From contig CANIHD010000001.1 in the NCBI GenBank assembly GCA_947467345.1, positions 186,001-250,000 on the forward strand: a stretch of 64,000 nt of DNA. The letters run 5' to 3'. The notes beneath the pieces are model-generated. The model did no database searches, was not told the origin of the DNA, and saw only the letters and a program-made list of their open reading frames with translations. Numbering within the stretch: the first letter of the stretch is position 1; each line of letters opens with the position of its first letter. Below are positions 7,772 to 16,218 of the stretch, piece by piece. This DNA is from Alphaproteobacteria bacterium. GTDB lineage: Bacteria; Pseudomonadota; Alphaproteobacteria; Micropepsales; Micropepsaceae. A program made the position numbers and the translations under genes.

Positions 7772-9682
7772 TCACGCCGCATTGCTAACAGCATTGGGAT
7801 TATGCTTGCGCAGAAGCACTGACACCGAAGTTCCTTGTGCAAGGGCGCTTTGAATTTCGACGCGGCCGCCATGCAGATCCACCAGAGTCTTGACCAGCGG
7901 CAGCCCAAGCCCCGTTCCCTCGAAGCTGCGAGCCAGGCGGCCATCGATCTGCACAAAGGCCTCCATGGCCCTCGGAATATCCTCGGCCCGCATCCCGATG
8001 CCCGTGTCCCGGACCTCCAAGGCATAGTCATCAGCGGTCTCGCGGACGACGAGCACCACATAGCCGGATGGGGTAAATTTGATGGCGTTCAGTAGGAGGT
8101 TCAACAAGACCTGTTTCAGCCGCAATTGATCGCCGGAAATCACAGCCGCGCTCACCGTCAAATTGAGATCGAAATTCAGATTGGCCCGGGCGCATTGCGG
8201 GCCTACCTCGTCAGCGCATTCGCGCGCGAGTTCGCAAAGATCGATCGGGGCGCGGGTCAGTTCCAATGTTCCGGCATCGCTCCTGGAAATATCCAAGACA
8301 TCGTTGATGACATGAAGCAGGTGGCGGCCGGAGGAGAGAATGTCGCCGGCATATTCGAGATAGGAGTTGACGCCGATCGGTCCGAAAAGCTGCGCATTGA
8401 TAATTTCAGAGAAGCCGATGATGGCATTCAGCGGCGTGCGCAATTCATGGCTGATATTAGCCAGGAAGGTGCTCTTGGCGCGGCTTGCGGCTTCAGCTTC
8501 AAGCCTAGCCTGACGGTACTTTTCTTCCCGGTCTTTGAGAGCCGTGATGTCGCTCCAAAAGACAAACCAGCCACCTTCCGCCGTTCGACTGCGGCTGACA
8601 TGAAGCCAGCGACCATCCGCGAGGGGAATCTCACCGTGCGGATTGCTCTCCGCATCGACGCCCTCGGAAGCTACGCGCGCGTCACCCTGGGGAATACCGT
8701 TGTCAGAGAAGAGATATCCGAAATCGGCGTCGACAAGCGGTACACCTTGCAGCATCGGAAAGAACACGCGAACCTGTTCATTGGCGAGCACGATGCGGTT
8801 ATTGGAATCAACAAGCATCATTCCTTCGGGCGACCCTTCCAAAGCCTCGACAAGCCGCGTCTGCGCCGATCTTCGCTGCGCCTTCTCGCGCTCCATCATG
8901 GTTTGAATGCTTGCCTGCATCACCGACATGGAACGCAGCAACGTTCCAGTTTCATCGGAACCGCCGGTGGGAATTTTGGTGTCGAACGCCCCCGCCGCAA
9001 TTTGGTTCGCTGCGGAGGCCGCAGCGCCGAGAGGTTTTACGATCTGCCGTGAGAGAATGACGGCCATGACGAGGGCTAGAATCAACGCTGCCCCGGTTCC
9101 GCCGATTGCCAAGGCCTTCGATGTCGCGATAGCGGCTACGGATTTCTGCCGCTCCACGAACCCTTCATAGGTCAGGAGTTCGACCCCCTCGTCCAATGCG
9201 GCAATGACTTGGGCGGAAACCTCGTCAATCTTCTCCGCCGTGGCCACGTCAGGCGTAGCCACAAATTTGCGGGCCAGAGCAATCCACTGCGCTTCGAGCG
9301 CGTGCGCCGATTGGACCGCCTTTCGCGACATGTCCGAGAGAGCCCGCTCTTCGGCAACGCGGATATTTTCATCGAAATCGACTGCAAGAGCGTCAAGCGC
9401 CTCAATTCCGGAGGCGGCATCCGATTGGTGAAAGCGCTGCCGCAGCAATTCGCTTTCCAATTGAGCGAAGGAAAGGCTCGACTCGCGAGCATAGCTTATG
9501 CCTTGCAGCGGTCCATCATAGGTGTGAACAACGATCTCACCCGCCTGGGTGATGGCGTAAATCGCATATTCACCGAGGGCGGCAGCAATGAAGCTCAGCG
9601 CCAGGAATGCGGCGGTCAGTTTGAACCTGACGGACCGCAACCAATCCCGCGCGCGGAACGGCGTGCTACCGGGTGATGACAT
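7772..9682 (-). CDS. Membrane sensor histidine kinase with periplasmic helical domain, HAMP and PAS
   Basis: 636 residues. Transmembrane helices at about 22-45 and 190-211 enclose a helical periplasmic domain of about 145 residues. HAMP (about 212-265) and PAS (about 275-385) follow. The phospho-acceptor His412 lies in ISHELRTPLNAIIGFSEI. The ATPase domain has the N-box LLLNAIKF and G-boxes DTGIGM (559-564) and GTGLGL. The dimerisation helix continues QLFGPIG, then YLEYAGDI, as in DivJ/PleC/PdhS kinases. No response regulator is adjacent. The start overlaps the end of the globin gene by 17 bases and the cupredoxin follows after 10 bases, pointing to one transcript. Confidence 0.9.
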   Translation of the reverse strand: MSSPGSTPFRARDWLRSVRFKLTAAFLALSFIAAALGEYAIYAITQAGEIVVHTYDGPLQGISYARESSLSFAQLESELLRQRFHQSDAASGIEALDALAVDFDENIRVAEERALSDMSRKAVQSAHALEAQWIALARKFVATPDVATAEKIDEVSAQVIAALDEGVELLTYEGFVERQKSVAAIATSKALAIGGTGAALILALVMAVILSRQIVKPLGAAASAANQIAAGAFDTKIPTGGSDETGTLLRSMSVMQASIQTMMEREKAQRRSAQTRLVEALEGSPEGMMLVDSNNRIVLANEQVRVFFPMLQGVPLVDADFGYLFSDNGIPQGDARVASEGVDAESNPHGEIPLADGRWLHVSRSRTAEGGWFVFWSDITALKDREEKYRQARLEAEAASRAKSTFLANISHELRTPLNAIIGFSEIINAQLFGPIGVNSYLEYAGDILSSGRHLLHVINDVLDISRSDAGTLELTRAPIDLCELARECADEVGPQCARANLNFDLNLTVSAAVISGDQLRLKQVLLNLLLNAIKFTPSGYVVLVVRETADDYALEVRDTGIGMRAEDIPRAMEAFVQIDGRLARSFEGTGLGLPLVKTLVDLHGGRVEIQSALAQGTSVSVLLRKHNPNAVSNAA

Positions 9683-10088
9683 CTCTCACCATCGGCGCCA
9701 GAAGCGCCAAAAATCGGTTCTGTGTGGCGAACGGGATATTCTCGCGGTCCATCACGATCTGCAGAATTTCCACCAGCGCGTTGAAATCGGACTGCGTAAG
9801 CCCCAAGCCCTGATGGGATTCAGCCATCGTATGGCCTTCATAAACGCAGCCGCCACCCGTCAACGCGCAAAACTGAATCCCGAGCTGTTCCTTGACGCGT
9901 GGAATATCGCTCTCGGAGAATGTGTGCCCAATGCGTGGATCCTTTTCCGCCATCGCGATGGCTTCATTCGCGATCCGCGTCACGCCATCACGCCCGCCAA
10001 GGGCACGAAAAAGCGAGTCGTCGGCGGCCTGAGCCGGCGCTAGGCATAACGCGAACAGAACGGCCACGACGACGAAATTGATGCGCAT
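9666..10088 (-). CDS. Exported group 1 truncated haemoglobin
   Basis: 140 residues. An N-terminal signal peptide (cleavage after AQA-A, residue about 22) precedes a 2-on-2 globin of TrHbI type. LFRALGGRDGV is the A/B-helix start, the E-helix region reads FCALTGGGCVYEGHTM, and His92 in ESHQGL is the proximal haem ligand. Most truncated haemoglobins are cytoplasmic, so the export signal is notable. It sits 3 bases after the DUF3034 gene and overlaps the kinase gene. A haem protein in the periplasm beside a sensor kinase suggests O2, NO or redox sensing or detoxification; that function is inference. Confidence 0.88.
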   Translation of the reverse strand: MRINFVVVAVLFALCLAPAQAADDSLFRALGGRDGVTRIANEAIAMAEKDPRIGHTFSESDIPRVKEQLGIQFCALTGGGCVYEGHTMAESHQGLGLTQSDFNALVEILQIVMDRENIPFATQNRFLALLAPMVRDVITR

Positions 10089-10091
10089 GGA

Positions 10092-11009
10092 TCAGAATCC
10101 TACTTGGGCTGAGAGGTAAACGCCGTTCTGATTTTTCTGCAGGGCGATATCGCCGAGGAGGACATAGGCAGCTGTCAGTGAAAAGTTCTTGGTGGGAAAC
10201 CACGCCACAAAAGCATCGACCCAATCGCTCTCGCGCGCGAAGGCAAGATTGTCCGGTTTCATGCGGTACTCGCCACCGATCGCGAATTTGCGTGAGATGA
10301 GATAGGCGCCCGAAACTTCAACCTGGGTGCGATAGGAATTGTCCTTGCCGCCAAAGCCCAAAATGCCGAGCTGGTTGGCTTTGGTTTCGCGCAATGTGGC
10401 GTTCACCAGAAGGCTGGACGAAAGAAACAATTTGGTCGCGCTGAGGTAAAAATCCGTACCTGTGCTGTCCCTTGCTCCCAACGCGCTTAGGAGGCCGCCG
10501 CGATCGTTCATTTTGTGCTGAACGCCGATAGCCACTTGCGGCAGCAGCGTGTCCTGGTCGTACACCGCGCTCCCGAACACGCGGAGCTTGGCGCCGCAAA
10601 TGTCCATGTGGAACGTGTAGCCGTTCCCGATTCCGAGCCGACCACCGGTGTCGCCCGTATCAAACCATTACCGCGCGTAAGAGAGTTCAAGCCGGTCGAA
10701 TAGACCGATCGTTGCTCCTGCCGTGGTGAGCGTAAAATCCGGCAGCGCGACATAGGTGAGATGCGCGTTCGCGCCGATGGAATTGTTTGTTCCATAACCG
10801 CCGATCACCGCCCACGGCGTGAGGCCGCCGCCCGCGGCGCCTTCGACCTGGCTGACGCCGCCTGTAGCCAGCAAACGACCGCTGTCGAACATATCGGGCG
10901 CCGGAAACTCTTCCTCGACTTCTGCGGCAAAGGCCGGAAGCGAGACGGAAAGCAGCATTGCGCAAAGGAATAAACCGACTTGGGCAGGCGGTTTCACCAA
11001 CAATTTCAT
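10092..11009 (-). pseudogene. DUF3034 family outer-membrane protein, interrupted by an in-frame TAA
   Basis: Read through, this is a DUF3034 protein of about 305 codons: signal peptide ending FAAEVEEEF, then beta-rich sequence ending in the outer-membrane-type aromatic YLSAQVGF. After ELSYAR comes TAA (10668-10670) and the same frame resumes WFDTGDTGGRLGIGNGYTF. Family members carry glutamine at this point, so a single CAA to TAA change explains the break. Both halves are well conserved, so the change is recent or a sequencing error. ATG 11009 fits the signal peptide best; a TTG at 11051 is also in frame. It heads the globin-kinase-cupredoxin cluster. Confidence 0.8.
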
Positions 11010-11087
11010 GAACTGATATGGGGGAAAGAATTGCCCCCTCAGAGTGCCCAAAACCGGTTAAGAACGCGTTACTTTACAGTGGCTTAC

Positions 11088-13997
11088 CTAAATGGCGGGA
11101 TGGGCTTCAGGCGGCCCAGCCATCACTTTCGAAAACACGGCGCGCACTTTCTTTTGTGTCGCGAAAAGACGCTGCTCAAGATCCGGAAAGTCCCGCGTTT
11201 TGGCGGCGCGGACCAACAGCGCGCGCAAACCCGCCGTGGCTTCGTCCGGTTTGAAAGGACCGTCCAGGGCGATGCGAAGAACTTGCGTCAAAGCATGTTC
11301 CAACCGCGCTGCTTCAATCAGCATGTCGGCATCGGCTTGCGCCAATACGCCGGCTTTGGCTTCTTTGCGCAAAGCCGCGACGGTGTTCTGATCGAGGACG
11401 TCCGCGTCGGCGCCATGCACGAGCTGCAAAACTTGCGCAATGAATTCCAGATCGATCAACCCACCGACGGCGAATTTGATGTCCCAAGGATCGGTGTCGG
11501 GAAATTGCCCGGCGAGCTTGGCGCGCATCTCGCGTGCGTCGCGGATGATCTCTGCGGCCGGAACGCGCTTCTTAATACTGCCGCGAATAATCTCGTCCAC
11601 GGCATGGCGCAATTGATCCGGCCCGGAGAGAACGCGCGCGCGCGTTAGCGCCAAGCGTTCCCAGGTCCACGATTCTTTATTGTGATATTCGGCAAAGCTA
11701 TCGAGACGCACCGCGACCGGCCCCTGATTGCCGGAGGGGCGCAGGCGCATATCGACGTCGTAAAGCTTCCCCTCCGCGGTCATGGCGGTGAGTGCCGCGA
11801 CAAAGCGCTGCGAAGCACGCGCGAAATAGGTGAATGGCGGCAGAGGACGCGGGCCGTCCGACATCTGCGCGTCCGGATCGTGCGCGTACACGAACACGAG
11901 ATCGAGATCGGAGCCTGCGGTCATCTCCCGTCCGCCCAGCTTTCCTTGCGCGACGACCGCGAAAGCACCACCGGGCACGCGGCCATAGGTGGATTCGATT
12001 TCGGCCTCGACGACGGGTTGCAATCCGGCGATCACGGTTTCGGCGATAGCGGCATAGGCGCGGCCAGCACGCGACGCATCGGCCACGCCTTGAATCACCT
12101 GCACGCCGACGCGGAAAATTTCTTCGCGCGTGAACCGACGCACGGCATTGAGCGCCGCCTCGAACCCCGGAAGACGTTCTAGCTCGTCTTCGAAGCGCTT
12201 ACGCAATTCCGCTGCCTCGGGAACGCGCGACATGTAATCCTGGTCGATGAGCACATCGAGAACAGAAGGGTTGCGGCCCAGATAATCGGCCAGACGCGGC
12301 GCGGCTCCGGCGATCTCGGCAATCAGCGTGAGTAGGCCGGGGTTGGCGGCAAGCAGCGAGAACACTTGCACGCCAGCCGGCAAATTCGACAGGAACCGGT
12401 CGAAATGCATGAAGGCGCTGTGCGGATCGGCGGTCTTCGAGAGTGCATCGAGTAACGCCGGCATCAACTTGGTGAGAAGCTCGCGCGCCCGCGCGCTGCG
12501 CGTAGCGCGCACCCGCCCGTGATGCCAACCACGAATGGCTGCGGCCATCACACTGGGCGATGTGAACCCCATTGCGGTCAGGGTGGCGATGGTTTCCGGA
12601 TCGTCCTCGACACCGGTGAACACGAGACTTCCACCTTGAGCGGCTAACGGCGCGGCACGTTCAAACAGCCGCGCATAATTGGCAACCACACGATTGAGAT
12701 GTCCGGTGAGTACAGATTCAAATTCGTCCGTAGCGGCGAAGCCGCAAAACCGCGCCACATGATCGATATCCGTCTGTGTCTTCGGCAGCGTGTGGGTCTG
12801 CTGGTCGTCGATCATTTGCAGGCGATGTTCGAGAGTTCGCAGGAACCCGTAGGATTCGCCGAGCTCATTTTCGGCAATTTCCGATATCAATCCGCGCGCG
12901 CGCAACGCCGCGAGGGCACCGATTGTGGTGGGATTGCGTAAGGAAGGGTCACGCCCACCCAAAATGAGCTGCTGTGTCTGGGCGAAGAATTCGATTTCAC
13001 GAATACCGCCCCGCCCCAACTTGACGTTGTGCCCCGCGACCGCGACCTGCGCGTGGCCGCCATGCGCGTGGATCTGCCGCTTGATGGAGTGAATGTCTTC
13101 GATGGCGGCAAAATCGAGATTCTTGCGCCAAACGAACGGCTTCATGTTCTTCATGAATTGCGCGGCGGCTTCGGTGTCACCCGCTATGGCGCGCGCCTTG
13201 ATCCAGGCAGCGCGCTCCCAATTCTGGCCCATGCTCTCGTAATACGATTCAGCCGCCTCTGCGGTGATCGCCACCTGAGTCGCGCCGGCATCGGGGCGCA
13301 GCCGCAAATCGACACGAAATACATAACCGTCAGACGTCGTTTCAGCGAGCAGGCGCACAAGCCCTTTCACGATGTCGATCGCAGCGGGCGCCTTTTCACC
13401 ACGAAAGGCGAAAGGAAAATGCTCCGGCTCGTAAAACGAGACGATGTCGATGTCGCTGGAATAGTTCAATTCATGGCCGCCATGTTTTCCCATGGCGATC
13501 ACGATGAGACCGGTCGTTTCCTCCAGCTCTTGCGGCGTTTTCCCGGTCTGCCCCGCCTTTCGCGCCGCGTCGCTCACCAGAAACCGCAGCGCGCCTTTCA
13601 CGCTGGCATCCGCGAAACGCGTGAGAGAATTGGTAACGCGCGGCAATTCATAGAGGCCGCCGAGATCAGCGAGTGCGACGGTGAGCGCCATGCGCCTTTT
13701 GGCGACGCGAAGATTTTTCATAGCGGGCGCAGAGTCCGTTTCTCCGCTGACGGCGAGCGCCTCCGCTTCCAGCGCGTTCAGAACCTCGTCAGGTCCGCGC
13801 GCGTAAATCTCATCCAGAAATACGGCCTCGCGCAGCATGAGCCTCGCCAGATAGGGGCTATTGCTGGAAGTTGCGGCGAGGAGATCACGAAAGCCTTGAT
13901 CGCCTACCGGCGGGAGATCGGCCATCGTACGGCTTGCGCGCGCCGCATCGCATATCAGCGGAATCGGACCCGGAATGTCTTGAAAGCTTGCCGCCAT
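11088..13997 (-). CDS. glnE: Bifunctional glutamine synthetase adenylyltransferase/deadenylase
   Basis: About 969 residues, full length. Two nucleotidyltransferase domains are arranged in tandem: the N-terminal deadenylylase with GKHGGHELNYSSDIDIV, and the C-terminal adenylyltransferase with GKLGGREMTAGSDLDLVFVY. Both D-x-D pairs are intact. It adjusts glutamine synthetase activity to nitrogen status through PII. ATG 13997 opens MAASFQDIPG; a GTG 27 bases upstream (14024) is in the same frame, and neither has a strong ribosome site. It follows the two-component pair with a 61-base gap, a known alphaproteobacterial arrangement. Confidence 0.96.
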   Translation of the reverse strand: MAASFQDIPGPIPLICDAARASRTMADLPPVGDQGFRDLLAATSSNSPYLARLMLREAVFLDEIYARGPDEVLNALEAEALAVSGETDSAPAMKNLRVAKRRMALTVALADLGGLYELPRVTNSLTRFADASVKGALRFLVSDAARKAGQTGKTPQELEETTGLIVIAMGKHGGHELNYSSDIDIVSFYEPEHFPFAFRGEKAPAAIDIVKGLVRLLAETTSDGYVFRVDLRLRPDAGATQVAITAEAAESYYESMGQNWERAAWIKARAIAGDTEAAAQFMKNMKPFVWRKNLDFAAIEDIHSIKRQIHAHGGHAQVAVAGHNVKLGRGGIREIEFFAQTQQLILGGRDPSLRNPTTIGALAALRARGLISEIAENELGESYGFLRTLEHRLQMIDDQQTHTLPKTQTDIDHVARFCGFAATDEFESVLTGHLNRVVANYARLFERAAPLAAQGGSLVFTGVEDDPETIATLTAMGFTSPSVMAAAIRGWHHGRVRATRSARARELLTKLMPALLDALSKTADPHSAFMHFDRFLSNLPAGVQVFSLLAANPGLLTLIAEIAGAAPRLADYLGRNPSVLDVLIDQDYMSRVPEAAELRKRFEDELERLPGFEAALNAVRRFTREEIFRVGVQVIQGVADASRAGRAYAAIAETVIAGLQPVVEAEIESTYGRVPGGAFAVVAQGKLGGREMTAGSDLDLVFVYAHDPDAQMSDGPRPLPPFTYFARASQRFVAALTAMTAEGKLYDVDMRLRPSGNQGPVAVRLDSFAEYHNKESWTWERLALTRARVLSGPDQLRHAVDEIIRGSIKKRVPAAEIIRDAREMRAKLAGQFPDTDPWDIKFAVGGLIDLEFIAQVLQLVHGADADVLDQNTVAALRKEAKAGVLAQADADMLIEAARLEHALTQVLRIALDGPFKPDEATAGLRALLVRAAKTRDFPDLEQRLFATQKKVRAVFSKVMAGPPEAHPAI

Positions 13998-14058
13998 GGT
14001 CCACGCATTTGTGAGAGCGCACACCCAGCGTCAAGCGAAAACAGGCAAGCGACCTGAA

Positions 14059-15483
14059 TCAGTGCAAGGTTTCGATGCGGGGCGGCCATTGCGGCAAGGC
14101 CCGCGTCACGGTTTTGGCCCTGGCGAAGCGCAATGTCGCGCGCAATCCGGGTTTGTTGTCATCCAATATCAATTCCGCGTCGTGCAGATGGGCAACGGCG
14201 GCGACCAGGCTGAGGCCAAGCCCGGTACCGGGCGAATTGCGGCTGGCTTCCAGACGCACAAAACGTTCGGTAACGCGGCCGCGATCCTCGGGCGCGATGC
14301 CGGGCCCGGTATCAGCAACAATCAGGCTGGCTCGTTGTCCGTCACTTTCCACAATAACCTGAATCTTGCCGCCGGCCGGCGTATATTTGATCGCGTTATC
14401 GACCAAATTCGCAACAGCCTGCGACACCAGATTCTGGTTGCCGTGAACGTTCATTGGCGCGCCATCGGTCCGTTGTTCGAACGCCAATCCGGCGTCTTCG
14501 GCGACAGGTTCGTAAAGATCGCAGATGCCGCGGACAATCTCTCGAAGGTCGAACTCCGTCATCGATTCGCGCACACTGCCCGCTTCCGCTTCCGCGATGA
14601 GCAGCAGCGCGTTGAACGTATTGATCAGCCGGTCGGTTTCCTCGACGGCGGCGTCGATGTCGGATTTCACATCTGGATTGGAGGCTTGCTGACGCGAGAG
14701 TGCTTCCAGGCGGCCGCGCAAACGATTTAGCGGCGAGCGCAAATCATGAGCCACGTTGTCGGAGACCTCGCGCATCCCATGCATCAGCCGCTCGATGCGA
14801 TCGAGCATGCGATTGAGGTGGCCCGAAAGGTCGTCGAATTCGTCGCCGGTCTTTGTCACCGGCACGCGTTTGGTGAGATCGCCGGCGATAATTTCGCGGC
14901 TGGTACGGTTGATTACGTCAAGCCGGGCCAGAAAATTGCGGCTAATCAAGACGCCACCACCGACGCCGAGGAGGATCATCCACGCCACACTCCACGGCAG
15001 CGCTGTGGAGAACAGGCGTTCGATCTCGCGCCGGTCGCGCACATCGCGGGCGACGAGAAGAAAATAGCCTTGCGCCAGTTCAAAAATCTGTCCGCGCGCT
15101 TGACGTAACTGAAGCGCTTGCCCATCGCGGCGTTCGAATTCGAACTCGATAAATGTATCGCCGGCCGTTGCAACGCTGGGCCACAAATCCAGATTGCCGG
15201 CGATCACGCGATGGTCGCGGTCGGCAAGGACGTAAATGCCCTGTTCGCTGCGCGCCGAGCGCCTGCTGATGACGTCGGTGAGAACGGGGAGGCCGAGGCG
15301 CTGATATTGCTCGACCAGCCCCGCCACTTCGGCGCGAATTGTTTCGTCGGTCTCCCGATCAAGAACACGGGCTGTGTTCCAATAGAGAAAACCCACCAGG
15401 GCCGCCGCGGACACGGCAAAGATGCCCAGGTAAATGGCTACAAAGCGAAACGCCTGAGTCCGTAGGACTCTATGCGTACGCAC
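14059..15483 (-). CDS. Two-component sensor histidine kinase (partner of the upstream regulator)
   Basis: 474 residues. Membrane helices at about 13-34 and 164-182 flank a periplasmic domain of about 130 residues. HAMP (about 183-236) leads to the H-box VAHDLRSPLNRLRGRLEA with His246. The ATPase domain has NLVDNAIKYTPAGG, DTGPGI and GTGLGLSL. It starts with GTG inside the last codons of the response regulator (14-base overlap), so both are made together. Position after degP suggests an envelope stress role, but the signal is unknown. Confidence 0.93.
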   Translation of the reverse strand: MRTHRVLRTQAFRFVAIYLGIFAVSAAALVGFLYWNTARVLDRETDETIRAEVAGLVEQYQRLGLPVLTDVISRRSARSEQGIYVLADRDHRVIAGNLDLWPSVATAGDTFIEFEFERRDGQALQLRQARGQIFELAQGYFLLVARDVRDRREIERLFSTALPWSVAWMILLGVGGGVLISRNFLARLDVINRTSREIIAGDLTKRVPVTKTGDEFDDLSGHLNRMLDRIERLMHGMREVSDNVAHDLRSPLNRLRGRLEALSRQQASNPDVKSDIDAAVEETDRLINTFNALLLIAEAEAGSVRESMTEFDLREIVRGICDLYEPVAEDAGLAFEQRTDGAPMNVHGNQNLVSQAVANLVDNAIKYTPAGGKIQVIVESDGQRASLIVADTGPGIAPEDRGRVTERFVRLEASRNSPGTGLGLSLVAAVAHLHDAELILDDNKPGLRATLRFARAKTVTRALPQWPPRIETLH

Positions 15484-16147
15484 GGATCATGTAGCCCGCG
15501 CCGCGCACCGTATGCAGCAATGGCGAAGCGAAACCCTTGTCGATTTTGGCGCGCAGACGGGAAATATGCACGTCGATGACATTGGTTTGCGGATCGAAAT
15601 GATATTCCCAGACATTCTCCAGAAGCATCGTCCTGGTAACGATCTGCCCTGCGTGGCGCATTAAATATTCCAGCAGCCGAAATTCGCGCGGCTGAAGATC
15701 GATTTCAGAGCCCGACCGCTTGGCCGTGCGGCTGAGAAGATCAAGTTCAAGATCCCCGACCGACACCCGCGTCTTGACCGACAGCGGATCGCGCCGGCGC
15801 ATCAAGGCTTCCAGACGCGCCAACAACTCGGCGAAGGCATAGGGCTTGGTCAAATAATCGTCGCCTCCGGCGCGCAGGCCCTTGATGCGGTCATTGACGT
15901 CGGAAAGAGCACTGAGAAACAACACCGGAATGCTGTTGTGCTCTTCCCGAAGCGTCGCCACGAGTTTGAGCCCGTCGATTTTCGGCAACATGCGATCGAT
16001 GATCGTGACATCGTAGACGCGTGAGAGAGCCAGCGTCAGGCCGGTCTCGCCGTCCCCCGCCTCGTCCACCACATGCCCTGCCTCGCGCAGGCCCTTCACC
16101 AAATAGCGTTGGGCTTCGATATCGTCCTCGACGACAAGAATGCGCAT
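15470..16147 (-). CDS. OmpR-family response regulator
   Basis: 225 residues: receiver domain with acidic pocket EDD (7-9), phospho-acceptor Asp51 in IIDRMLP and Lys101 in LTKPY, then a winged-helix DNA-binding domain (about 130-222) with REFRLLEYLMRHAGQIVTR and VHISRLRAKID. Two adjacent ATGs are possible (16150 and 16147); the second has better spacing from CCGGAG. The open frame extends into degP but without family sequence. The gene lies 71 bases after degP and overlaps its kinase. Confidence 0.94.
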   Translation of the reverse strand: MRILVVEDDIEAQRYLVKGLREAGHVVDEAGDGETGLTLALSRVYDVTIIDRMLPKIDGLKLVATLREEHNSIPVLFLSALSDVNDRIKGLRAGGDDYLTKPYAFAELLARLEALMRRRDPLSVKTRVSVGDLELDLLSRTAKRSGSEIDLQPREFRLLEYLMRHAGQIVTRTMLLENVWEYHFDPQTNVIDVHISRLRAKIDKGFASPLLHTVRGAGYMIRAYA

Positions 16148-16218
16148 CATTTTCTCCGGTAGCGCGAATGCGCGAGGTGTGGGTGAAGTAGCATGAGCCT
16201 GCGACGGCGCTGCCGCGG

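Noticed and set aside
13029-14057. 342-codon plus-strand open frame
   Set aside because: Antisense to glnE, whose motifs are unmistakable.
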